DNA from: an uncultured Prevotella sp.
GTDB taxonomy: Bacteria > Bacteroidota > Bacteroidia > Bacteroidales > Bacteroidaceae
NCBI GenBank assembly: GCA_937892695.1
Contig: CALBJK010000009.1
Span: forward strand, 1-6,315
DNA: 6,315 nt
Direction: 5' to 3'
Made by a program: the position numbers and the translations under genes
The notes under the pieces: model-generated
The model's input: the letters and a program-made list of their open reading frames with translations, nothing else
What the model was told of the DNA's origin: nothing
Databases searched by the model: none
In this document: piece after piece, positions 1 to 6,315 of the stretch
Position numbering within the stretch: the stretch's first letter is position 1
Layout of the letters: each line of letters opens with the position of its first letter

Positions 1-666
1 GGATGGATCGCCTGAAAGGTTAAAGTAAGAATGGTTTGTCATATTTATGACGGTTTCCTTGTCTGTGGTAGCTTCAAATTTCATATCTAGCGTGTTGTCG
101 CTTGTCAGTGTATAAGTAACAGTGGCTGTTACGTTTCCAGGAAAATTGTTATCTCCGTCCGGTGAATGAAGCACTAGTTGCAATGTAGTGTCGTTAAGTT
201 GCTTTCCTTCGTATACTTGGTATTGCCATCCGGAAGGTCCGCCGTGCAGACAGTGTCCGTAGTTATTTCGAGGCAATTGTATCTTTTTGCCATTGACAGT
301 GATTATTCCTTTGTTTATTCTGTTGGCATAACGGCCTATAGCTGCTCCAAAGTCGCTTGGGCTATTTACAGAATCTGCATACTGGGCAATATTATCGTAT
401 CCCAATACAACGTCCGTCAATTTGTTGTCTTTATTGGGAACCGTAATAGACACGACTCTAGCTCCGAAGTTTGTAACGCAAACTTCCATCTTGTTTGCAT
501 TTTCCAATACGTAGAGCTTTACAGGCTTGTTGTTTATGACCGTGTCAAACTTTGCCGGATCTAGGCCGGACTCTGTCAATTGGCCAATCTTTGTGCTGCT
601 TGTACAGCCAGCCATTAAGGCTGTAGCGATAGCTGCACAAAAAAAGAGTTTTTTTGTTGCTTTCAT
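1..666 (-). CDS. galM: Aldose 1-epimerase (galactose mutarotase), lipoprotein form, 3' end cut by window edge
   Basis: Interconverts alpha and beta anomers of galactose and other aldoses. The 222 residues visible begin at ATG 666 and run in frame to the left edge; a full protein should be about 360-380 residues, so the C-terminal part with the catalytic Glu is missing. Residues 1-21 form a lipoprotein signal peptide (MKATKK, hydrophobic core, lipobox LMAGC with Cys21), so the protein should be exported and lipid-anchored. After Cys21 comes TSSTKIG, without the acidic run typical of Bacteroidetes surface-export signals, so a periplasm-facing anchor is inferred. Family motifs: GRYANRI (111-117), LHGG with active-site His141, and NMTNHSYFNL (208-217) with active-site His212. 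It is homologous to the broken galM at 3287-4374 through this whole stretch. It lies downstream of galK behind a hairpin, and no separate consensus promoter is visible. The family call is secure; the exact sugar preference is inferred from context. Confidence 0.93.
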   Translation of the reverse strand, partial: MKATKKLFFCAAIATALMAGCTSSTKIGQLTESGLDPAKFDTVINNKPVKLYVLENANKMEVCVTNFGARVVSITVPNKDNKLTDVVLGYDNIAQYADSVNSPSDFGAAIGRYANRINKGIITVNGKKIQLPRNNYGHCLHGGPSGWQYQVYEGKQLNDTTLQLVLHSPDGDNNFPGNVTATVTYTLTSDNTLDMKFEATTDKETVINMTNHSYFNLSGDPS

Positions 667-685
667 TTGTTTAGAAGTTTTATAA

Positions 686-721
686 AAGAAGGCTACGGCC
701 ATAATTGCACGTAGCCTTCTT
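686..721 (-). terminator. Strong hairpin, probable terminator or attenuator after galK
   Basis: Two perfectly complementary 12-base arms (686-697 and 710-721, core GAAGGCTACG/CGTAGCCTTC) enclose a 12-base loop. Read on the minus strand, the second arm runs into TTCTTTTATAAAA, a short U-rich tail. Read on the plus strand, it is followed by TTGTTTTTAC, so it could work in both directions. It sits 26 bases past the galK stop and 19 bases before the lipoprotein galM start. It may end the galactose operon or only reduce transcription into the last gene. Confidence 0.75.
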
Positions 722-747
722 GTTTTTACTGGTTTATTATATTCGTG

Positions 748-1908
748 TTAACAGATCTTTCGCGAGCCGTCACTAATTACTACATCATATACTTTAGGCT
801 CTTTTCCGTATTTTGCTGAGTACTTTTCTTTTGCAGTTTCGATGAACTTTGTATAGAGTGCTTCTTTTACAAGGTTTATTGTACAACCGCCGAAACCACC
901 GCCCATTATGCGGCTACCAGTAACTCCACATTCTTTTGCGATGTCATTAAGGTAATCGAGTTCTTCACATGATACTTCGTATTCTTTACTGAGTCCGTAG
1001 TGAGTTTCATACATTTTTTGACCTACAGTCTCGTAATCATTGTTGTTCAGAGCATCACACACGGCCAGCACACGGTCTTTTTCTCCAAGAACGTAATGCG
1101 CACGCTTGTAGTCTTCTTCAAGCACTTCATCTTTTACACTGTTCAGCATTTCCCAATTTGCATCACGCAGTGTTTCTATCTTTGTTTCAGGATATTTCTT
1201 TTGAAGTACTTCCACAACATTTTCACAGCTCTTTCGACGATCGTTGTATGCCGAGGATGCCAATTCATGCTTTACACATGAGTTTAGGAGAACCAATTTA
1301 TAACCTTTCGGATTGAATGGGAAATACTCGAACTCCCTTGAACGACAATCAAGACGCATGAGTTTTCCTGCTTTACCGAATACACTTGCAAATTGATCCA
1401 TTATTCCGCAATTGACACCGCAATAATTGTGTTCGGTTGCCTGCCCGGCGAGGACCATGTCCCATTTGCTTACCTTGTTGTGCCCGAACAAGTCGTTGAT
1501 AGCGTATGCAAAGCAGCTCTCTAAGGCTGCAGAAGAAGACATTCCAGCCCCCAAAGGTACGTCACCGGCGAAGGCAGTGTTGAATCCTTGCACGTCAACT
1601 CCAAGTTTTTTCATCTCTTGAACTATGCCATAGATATAACGTGCCCAACTGGCGCGTGGTCCTTCTGGGTCGTTTACATTAAATTCAACGCGATCTTTCA
1701 AGTCTATTGAATAGCAAATCACTGTCTGCAAACCGTTCGGTCTGACTTCAGCCATAATGCCTTTGTCTACAGCTCCCGGAAATACGAATCCTCCGTTATA
1801 GTCAGTATGTTCACCGATAAGGTTTATACGTCCTGGTGAAGCGTATATGTTTCCTGTTTTTCCGTCGAAGTGCTTGATAAAGCGACTTCTTACAAATTCT
1901 ATGTCCAT
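748..1908 (-). CDS. galK: Galactokinase
   Basis: Phosphorylates alpha-D-galactose with ATP to galactose-1-phosphate, the first committed step of the Leloir pathway, in the cytoplasm. The 386 residues match the usual length of bacterial GalK. All three GHMP-kinase motifs are present: the galactokinase signature GRINLIGEHTDY (26-37) with sugar-binding Glu33, His34 and Asp36 and catalytic-site Arg27; the ATP-binding loop PLGAGMSSSAALE (118-130); and GSRIMGGGFGGCTI (331-344). The catalytic base is Asp171 in CGIMDQFA. The start ATG at 1908 puts the signature at the expected distance from the N-terminus and follows an A-rich leader (ACAATAATATCTTAT) with no Shine-Dalgarno, normal for Bacteroidetes. 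It lies 39 bases after the transporter with no promoter between, so it should share the operon promoter near 4410-4441. No inactivating change is visible. Confidence 0.98.
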   Translation of the reverse strand: MDIEFVRSRFIKHFDGKTGNIYASPGRINLIGEHTDYNGGFVFPGAVDKGIMAEVRPNGLQTVICYSIDLKDRVEFNVNDPEGPRASWARYIYGIVQEMKKLGVDVQGFNTAFAGDVPLGAGMSSSAALESCFAYAINDLFGHNKVSKWDMVLAGQATEHNYCGVNCGIMDQFASVFGKAGKLMRLDCRSREFEYFPFNPKGYKLVLLNSCVKHELASSAYNDRRKSCENVVEVLQKKYPETKIETLRDANWEMLNSVKDEVLEEDYKRAHYVLGEKDRVLAVCDALNNNDYETVGQKMYETHYGLSKEYEVSCEELDYLNDIAKECGVTGSRIMGGGFGGCTINLVKEALYTKFIETAKEKYSAKYGKEPKVYDVVISDGSRKIC

Positions 1909-1947
1909 ATAAGATATTATTGTTTGGTTGATGTTCTGAAGTTTATT

Positions 1948-3261
1948 TTAGACTGGAATGTCTTTGTTTATGTTCTTGCTACCTATTAAAGCATAGAAGC
2001 ACATGTAGGCTACTGCAACAAGCGGAACCAAGTAAGAAACAAGATATCCGGCATTGTCAGCTATGAAATTCTGGATAAGTGGGACAATTCCACCACCTAC
2101 AACCATCATCATAAAAATACCTGATGCCGAGGCGGTGTATTTTCCAAGGCCTTCAGTAGAAAGATTAAATATGCTCGACCACATGATTGAAGTGCAAAGT
2201 CCGCATAATACAAGCATTAAAGCTGCGACAGGAACTGTTACCAATGAGAACGACGAACCTGTGAATACAGGCATTGACACTGTCGATGTTTTGCCCAGAA
2301 TCATAGCAAGGACAATAAGAACCATACCTGTGATCGTTGTTGCTATCATCATTGCCCTACTTGACACTTTTCCAGCAATGAATCCTGCTGTGAATCGTCC
2401 TACAAGCATAAGAAACCAATAGGTTGCTGCCACAGAACCTGCTATTGCTGCGGCCCCTTCTCCTAAACCGCCGCCTGCTGCAGATGTGTCTGACAAGTAG
2501 AAAATAAGCGTTCCTGGTATTCCTACCTCAACGCCTACATACAAGAATATGGCGATTGTTCCGAGGACGAAGTGACGGAAAGCCCATGGACTGTGTTCAA
2601 AAACTGTATCTGCAGTAGTTTTTCCCATTTCTGGGTCTTTGATAGGAATGAAGAGCAGTACTATGAATGCAAGTGCAAATACTCCCATTGCAATGTACAG
2701 AACGAGATTGACGTCTACCATTGCTGTATTTGTCGTTACTGTTCCGATTAATGCTCCGACAAAAAGCGGGGTGAGAGTTCCTGTCAGAGAGTTGAGTGTA
2801 CCTCCTACAAGATTAAGCTGGTTACCTCTGTTCCCGCCTCCGCCTAAAAGATTAAGCATCGGGTTTACTACGGTGTTAAGAATGCAAACACTAAATCCTG
2901 CAATGAATGCTCCGAGTAGATAAACGCAGAATCCAGCGATGCGTGCATCACTTTCTAGGGTGCCGGAAAGAAATTGCACAAGAATGCCGCAGAAGCCGAA
3001 AACAATACCTGTAAGTGCTGTTTTCTTGTATCCGATTTTTGTAAGCATCTTACCTGCTGGGATACCCATGAACAGATAAGCCAGGAAGTTCATAGCGTTG
3101 CCCAACATACCTACAGTATTTGCACTGTCTCCCTGAAAAGCATTTTTCCAGATAACTCCGATTGGAGCTGCAAGATTTGTTACGAACGAAATCATAGCAA
3201 AGAGGAACATCATTGTTATGATTGCAATAATGCTCCCTTGCTGTTTTGCTGTACTAGCCAT
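1948..3261 (-). CDS. Glucose/galactose transporter, MFS, FHS (FucP/GluP-like) family
   Basis: A 437-residue inner-membrane protein, probably a proton- or sodium-coupled importer of galactose and/or glucose. About 12 hydrophobic segments can be seen, near residues 10-32, 50-69, 82-100, 109-131, 158-176, 184-205, 229-251, 270-295, 303-323, 337-360, 376-398 and 405-425. The loop after segment 2 has GIPAGKMLTKIGYKK (66-80), the MFS A-type motif. NPMLNLLG (133-140), followed by QLNLVGGTLNSLTGTLTP (148-165), resembles the NP...LG/LNL...N.LG pattern of the fucose-galactose-glucose (FHS) subfamily. Position between galM and galK supports galactose as substrate; this is inference, as sequence alone does not separate glucose from galactose. 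The start ATG at 3261 is 25 bases after the galM stop, behind an A-rich leader (AAATACTTTACAACAACA). It may be called gluP, but I leave the symbol blank. Confidence 0.9.
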   Translation of the reverse strand: MASTAKQQGSIIAIITMMFLFAMISFVTNLAAPIGVIWKNAFQGDSANTVGMLGNAMNFLAYLFMGIPAGKMLTKIGYKKTALTGIVFGFCGILVQFLSGTLESDARIAGFCVYLLGAFIAGFSVCILNTVVNPMLNLLGGGGNRGNQLNLVGGTLNSLTGTLTPLFVGALIGTVTTNTAMVDVNLVLYIAMGVFALAFIVLLFIPIKDPEMGKTTADTVFEHSPWAFRHFVLGTIAIFLYVGVEVGIPGTLIFYLSDTSAAGGGLGEGAAAIAGSVAATYWFLMLVGRFTAGFIAGKVSSRAMMIATTITGMVLIVLAMILGKTSTVSMPVFTGSSFSLVTVPVAALMLVLCGLCTSIMWSSIFNLSTEGLGKYTASASGIFMMMVVGGGIVPLIQNFIADNAGYLVSYLVPLVAVAYMCFYALIGSKNINKDIPV

Positions 3262-3286
3262 TGTTGTTGTAAAGTATTTAGTTATT

Positions 3287-4374
3287 TTATTTTGTTATTC
3301 CAAATTTATAGACAGTCTTCTGGGTGTACTGCTGTCCGGGACGAAGTTCGACTGACGGGAAATAGGGGTGGTTGGGAGTGTCCGGGAAATGTTGTGCCTC
3401 GAAACAGATGGCACTTCTGCGTGGGAATGTAGCTCCATGTTGTCCTTTGTATCCGTCTGCCCAGTTGTCTGTATAAAGCTGTACCCCCGGTTCTGTAGTA
3501 TACACTTCCATGGTACGTCCTGATTTCGGCTCTGTTATTTTAGCGGCAAAGCTTAGTTCGCCTTCTTCTTTTTTGTTTAGTACGAAGCAATGATCGTAAC
3601 CTGCGCCGTTTTTTATCTGTTCGTTATCAGAATTGATGTCTTTTCCTACAGTCTTTGGACTAGTGAAATCGAACGGTGTACCCTTAACAAGAAGAATCTC
3701 GCCTGTAGGTATAGATGTCTCGTCAATTGGCAGGTAGTAGTTTGCGTTGATTTCGCAAATCAAATCTTCGATTGTTGGGGTAGGATTGGCTATTCCTGCT
3801 AAAGAAAAGAAACCGTGGTGTGATTTATGATTGTCTTCTTGTTTGTCGAAGCCATGTAGTCGATAACAAACTCGTTATCTTCAGTAAAAGTGTAAACAAC
3901 AGTAACCTTTAACTCTCCAGAGTATCCTTCTTCACCGTAGGGGCTTACATATTTCAAGACTAGAGTATGGTCATTCATTTGAAGTGCTTCCCATACCTTT
4001 GCATTAAATCCTTTTTTGCCACCATGAAGTGAGTTTGGACCGTTGTTTATGGGAAGATTGTAGGTTTTCCCATTCAACTGGAATGTACCTTTACATATTC
4101 TGTTGCCGTATCGGCCGATAAGGGTAGACAAATAAGGTTCTGGCGAATCTATGACATCTTGAATGTTGTCATGGCCTTGAATTATGTTGGCCATATTCCC
4201 ATTTTTGTCAGGCATCATGATAGCTACTACAGCACCGCCGTAATTAGTGACTGCAATTTCGTTTCCCTTACTGTTCTTAAGAATGAACAAGTCGGTACTC
4301 TTCCCATTTACTGTAGTCTGAAAGTCTTTTCTTTTCAGACCGCAGATATTTGCTGTATCTGTTGTGTTTGTCAT
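3287..4374 (-). pseudogene. galM: Aldose 1-epimerase (galactose mutarotase), cytoplasmic form, disrupted by a frameshift
   Basis: The first gene of the galactose operon. The 5' frame starts at ATG 4374 and codes 191 residues, with GRYGNRI (87-93) and LHGG (active-site His117), but ends in NHTTVSFL and a TAG at 3799-3801. The rest of the protein continues in the next frame from about 3822 to the TAA at 3287: GFFSLAGI, then GYDHCF with the conserved Asp, TTEPGVQLYT, and ICFEAQHFPD with the catalytic Glu. The break falls at 3811-3825, exactly where the family has N-x-T-N-H-x-x-F, so the second active-site His is lost. The span is 1088 bases. Restoring 4 bases gives 363 residues and NHTNHGFFSL, which lines up with NMTNHSYFNL of the lipoprotein paralogue; a one-base loss is also possible. 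No signal peptide is seen. The truncated product should be inactive because it lacks the second His and the Glu. A sequencing or assembly error is the main alternative. Confidence 0.88.
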
Positions 4375-4543
4375 ACAAAAGTTTTTAGTCTGTCATACTT
4401 ATATTTGTGCAAAGTAACAGAAAAAAAACGAATGTGACAAAATAAATGCTTGAAAAAAGCCTTTTACCGACGTTAAAAACAATTAAACATCAAGCCTTTC
4501 TTATAATTTGTCAGCAATAATATAAAGATAGAATGTGGAATTA
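4375..4543. other. Intergenic region between folC and the galactose operon
   Basis: These 169 bases hold the operon promoter (4410-4441) and the 3' flank of folC. The rest is AT-rich. An 8-base direct repeat, AAGCCTTT, occurs at 4457-4464 and 4492-4499, and a weak inverted pair GCTTGA/TCAAGC lies at 4448-4453 and 4490-4495. Neither makes a convincing intrinsic terminator or a recognised operator. No small gene is seen here. Confidence 0.5.
4410..4441 (-). promoter_or_regulatory. Bacteroidetes-type promoter of the galactose operon
   Basis: On the minus strand, TTTG (4441-4438) is followed after 21 bases by TACTTTG (4416-4410, then CA), or 20 bases if the element is read as TTACTTTG. This fits the Bacteroidetes primary-sigma pattern of a -33 TTTG and a -7 TAnnTTTG, except that the -7 element has one spacer base fewer than consensus. 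Transcription would start near 4402-4405, giving a leader of about 30 bases before the galM ATG at 4374. No other match lies between folC and galM or within the short gaps of the operon, so it probably drives galM, the transporter and galK. Confidence 0.7.
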
Positions 4544-5872
4544 TTATTGTGGTAATCGGAAAAAAACATCTTTATATTGAGGATTGTCCCTTAAAGCGAC
4601 CATAAGATCAGATACGACATAGCTACTTCCTCCAATAAATATGAAATCTTTATCATCAGCATCTTCTGTCGCTTTGTTATATCCAGATACTACCTTGTCG
4701 AAAGCTTCTCCTTCTAGCCCTAGTCGGGTTGCTTTATGCATGATGACATCTTCTGGAATTGCTCGTTTGGTCGATGCTCTTACAAAGTAATAATAAGTAT
4801 TTTCCCGGGGCAACAGTTTCAACACATTATCGATGTCTTTGTCGTCTACCATGCCGAATACGATTCTAAGAGTATTGTAAGGCTGACTGGTAATCTGTTT
4901 ACTAAGATATTTCCAACCTCCTAAATTATGCCCTGTGTCACAAATGGTTCTTGGACTTTTCCTTATTTCTTGCCATCTGCCGTTCAGCCCAGTTTCTTCG
5001 CAAACATGAGCTAGTCCATATTTTATATTTCCAATATTGCTAATTAAACCGTTTTTCATCAAAACGATGATAGCATTTAGTATGGTGTTGATATTCTTCG
5101 TTTGATAGTTTCCTCCCATTTCATATCTTATTGTCCCGAAATGTACTGTCTCACAAATTATTTGTGAATTGGAGAAATAGGAAGATATTATCTCTTCATG
5201 TTCTTCTGCAAATATTATGGGCGCATTTTCTTCTTTAGCTTTTTTCTTGAAGACATTTTTTGTTTCTGGCGTTGTTTCTCCAATAACAACAGGAATACCT
5301 TGTTTGATGATTCCTGCTTTTTCGGATGCTATTTTCCCCAGTGTATTTCCTAGAAATTGAGTATGGTCAAAACTTATATTTGTTATGATTGACATTTCCG
5401 GCATAATGATGTTAGTGCAGTCGAGTCTGCCACCTAATCCCACTTCAATGACTGCAATGTCAATATTGTTATCTGCAAAATATTTAAATGCAAGTGCAGT
5501 CGTAACTTCAAAAAAAGAAGGATGCAATTTCTCGAAAAAGTTCTTTTCTTTTTCGACAAAATCTATGATATAGTGTTTGCTAATGCATTCGCCGTTGATT
5601 CTTATCCGCTCGCGAAAATCTACTAAATGTGGCGATGTATAAAGACCTACTTTATATCCTTCTCTTTGGAGAACAGAGGCCAATGTATGTGAGCAGGAAC
5701 CTTTGCCATTGGTTCCTGCAATATGTATACTCTTAAAATTCTGATGGGGATGGTTGAAGTGACGATCAAGAGCCAAAGTATTATCAAGCCCTGTCTTATA
5801 TGCTTTCGCTCCTACCTTCTCAAACAGAGGTGCTATATTGAACAGATAATTGACTGTTTCGTTGTAGTCCAT
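4544..5872 (-). CDS. folC: Bifunctional dihydrofolate synthase / folylpolyglutamate synthase
   Basis: Adds L-glutamate to dihydropteroate, forming dihydrofolate, and then further glutamates to reduced folates, with ATP; a cytoplasmic enzyme of the Mur-ligase superfamily. The 442 residues match the family length. Visible motifs: P-loop IAGTNGKGSC (51-60); YTSPHLVDFRERIRING (78-94); EVGLGGRLDCTN (143-154); SFDHTQFLGNTLGKIASEKAG (167-187), a FolC hallmark whose Lys185 is the candidate carbamylated lysine; LNGRWQ (296-301); CDTGHNLGG (311-319), the family D-x-x-HN motif that opens the C-terminal domain; and GGSSYVVSDLM (414-424). The start ATG at 5872 puts the P-loop about 50 residues in, as expected. 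It follows dnaJ with a 126-base gap holding a long hairpin, and no consensus promoter is visible in that gap. It appears intact and unrelated in function to the galactose genes. Confidence 0.97.
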   Translation of the reverse strand: MDYNETVNYLFNIAPLFEKVGAKAYKTGLDNTLALDRHFNHPHQNFKSIHIAGTNGKGSCSHTLASVLQREGYKVGLYTSPHLVDFRERIRINGECISKHYIIDFVEKEKNFFEKLHPSFFEVTTALAFKYFADNNIDIAVIEVGLGGRLDCTNIIMPEMSIITNISFDHTQFLGNTLGKIASEKAGIIKQGIPVVIGETTPETKNVFKKKAKEENAPIIFAEEHEEIISSYFSNSQIICETVHFGTIRYEMGGNYQTKNINTILNAIIVLMKNGLISNIGNIKYGLAHVCEETGLNGRWQEIRKSPRTICDTGHNLGGWKYLSKQITSQPYNTLRIVFGMVDDKDIDNVLKLLPRENTYYYFVRASTKRAIPEDVIMHKATRLGLEGEAFDKVVSGYNKATEDADDKDFIFIGGSSYVVSDLMVALRDNPQYKDVFFRLPQ

Positions 5873-5916
5873 TTTCTCTAAACGCCAACTAAATGTCTTG
5901 GCTCTTTTGTAATAGT

Positions 5917-5991
5917 AAAAATAGCTTCATCAACTTTTCATTTACTAAATCTTGAAAGTCTCAGTCTTTAAAAGTTGCGGAAGCTATTTTT
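5917..5991 (-). terminator. Long two-part hairpin between dnaJ and folC, probable terminator
   Basis: Outer arms of 12 bases pair perfectly (5917-5928 with 5980-5991, core ATAGCTTC/GAAGCTAT). After a 2x2 internal mismatch, an inner 8-base stem follows (CAACTTTT 5931-5938 with AAAAGTTG 5970-5977), closing a loop of about 31 bases. On the minus strand the structure ends in GAAGCTATTTTTAC, a U-rich tail, and begins 7 bases after the dnaJ stop. It is longer and loopier than a classical terminator. On the plus strand it would also end in a T-run. Termination of dnaJ transcripts is the simplest role. Confidence 0.7.
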
Positions 5992-5998
5992 TATTATT

Positions 5999-6315
5999 TC
6001 AGCTAAAATAATTTCTGAATTTGTCAAATATTGACTTTTGGGTATATGTGTCGCCTTTGAAGTTTTCGCTTTCAGAAAAACTCTCCATAGCTTTTTTCTC
6101 TTCTTTGCTGAGTTTCTTAGGTATGAACACACTTATGTTCACGACCAAATCACCAGTTCCACTGCCGTAACCATGAACTGAAGGCAGACCTTTACCTCTC
6201 AGTCGAAGCGTCTTTCCGGGCTGCGTTCCTGCTTCAATCTTCACTTTCACCTTGCTGCCGTCTATTGTAGGTATTTCCACTTCACCTCCTAGGGCTGCTG
6301 TAGGAATATCGAGCA
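5999..6315 (-). CDS. dnaJ: Chaperone protein DnaJ, C-terminal part (5' end beyond window)
   Basis: The Hsp40 co-chaperone that stimulates DnaK ATPase activity and delivers unfolded proteins to it in the cytoplasm. Only the last 105 or so residues are in the window; the J domain, Gly/Phe region and zinc-finger repeats would lie beyond 6315. The visible part begins LDIPTAALGGEVEIPTIDG, then AGTQPGKTLRLRGKGLP, the strongly conserved start of the second C-terminal beta-barrel domain, followed by GDLVVNISVFIPKKLSKEEK, the end of that domain. The tail is Lys/Ser-rich and ends in FDKFRNYFS with TGA at 5999-6001. The frame is open to the window edge, so an apparent GTG start near 6280 is internal and not the true start. 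Nothing unusual is seen. Confidence 0.97.
   Translation of the reverse strand, partial: LDIPTAALGGEVEIPTIDGSKVKVKIEAGTQPGKTLRLRGKGLPSVHGYGSGTGDLVVNISVFIPKKLSKEEKKAMESFSESENFKGDTYTQKSIFDKFRNYFS

Noticed and set aside
178..564. Plus-strand open frame of 128 codons
   Set aside because: It lies opposite the lipoprotein galM, has no recognisable motif, and its sequence is low-complexity hydrophobic as expected of an antisense shadow.
2974..3432. Plus-strand open frame of 152 codons, Cys- and His-rich
   Set aside because: It runs across the transporter start, the gap and the galM end, all well-supported minus-strand genes. The Cys/His richness is a by-product of the antisense frame and forms no regular zinc motif.
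3287..3763. A separate 158-residue gene starting at TTG 3763
   Set aside because: Its frame continues upstream without a stop to the frameshift point with GalM-like sequence, so the TTG is an internal leucine codon and this is the 3' part of the broken galM.
3799..3816. Programmed -1 ribosomal frameshifting to make full-length GalM
   Set aside because: The T-rich stretch before the TAG does not form an XXXYYYZ slippery heptamer in the right phase, and the shifted product would still lack the conserved N-H pair.
4448..4499. GCTTGA/TCAAGC inverted pair and AAGCCTTT direct repeat as a folC terminator or galactose operator
   Set aside because: The stem is only 6 bp with a 36-base loop and no T-run directly after it, and the 8-base direct repeat is short enough to arise by chance in AT-rich DNA.
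5999..6280. A stand-alone 93-residue protein starting at GTG near 6280
   Set aside because: The frame is open to the window edge and reads LDIPTAALGGEVEIPT, the conserved interior of DnaJ, so this is the end of a longer gene.
1..6315. Mobile element, CRISPR array, toxin-antitoxin or defence system
   Set aside because: No transposase, integrase, regular spaced repeats, or small paired genes are seen. The window is filled by metabolic and housekeeping genes on one strand with short gaps.

Overview
The window looks like ordinary chromosome from a Bacteroidales bacterium, most likely Prevotella or Bacteroides. The evidence is A-rich gene leaders without Shine-Dalgarno sequences, a TTTG-N20/21-TACTTTG promoter of the Bacteroidetes sigma-ABfr type, moderate AT richness, and a galactose cluster (mutarotase, FHS-family sugar transporter, galactokinase) in an arrangement typical of this group. 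All real genes are on the minus strand, so transcription runs from the right edge to the left. Plus-strand open frames are shadows of these genes.

Right part (about 4540-6315): the C-terminal end of the chaperone DnaJ, then a long terminator-like hairpin, then a complete folC (dihydrofolate/folylpolyglutamate synthase). These are housekeeping genes.

Middle (about 750-4440): a galactose uptake operon. A clear promoter at 4410-4441 precedes a cytoplasmic-type aldose 1-epimerase (galM), a 12-helix glucose/galactose transporter and galactokinase (galK). The galM is broken by a frameshift at about 3811-3825, just where the second conserved active-site histidine should be, so it is annotated as a pseudogene unless this is a sequence error. 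The transporter would import galactose, mutarotase would supply the alpha anomer, and GalK would phosphorylate it to galactose-1-phosphate. galT and galE are not in the window.

Left part (1-747): after a strong 12-bp hairpin comes a second, lipoprotein-type galM that runs off the left edge. It is intact as far as seen and keeps both active-site histidines that are visible. It may cover for the broken copy, though in a different compartment.

I found no mobile element, CRISPR array, tRNA/rRNA or clearly new system. The most notable points are the galM frameshift with its retained, differently localised paralogue, and two sizeable intergenic hairpins with no consensus promoter between them and the next gene.
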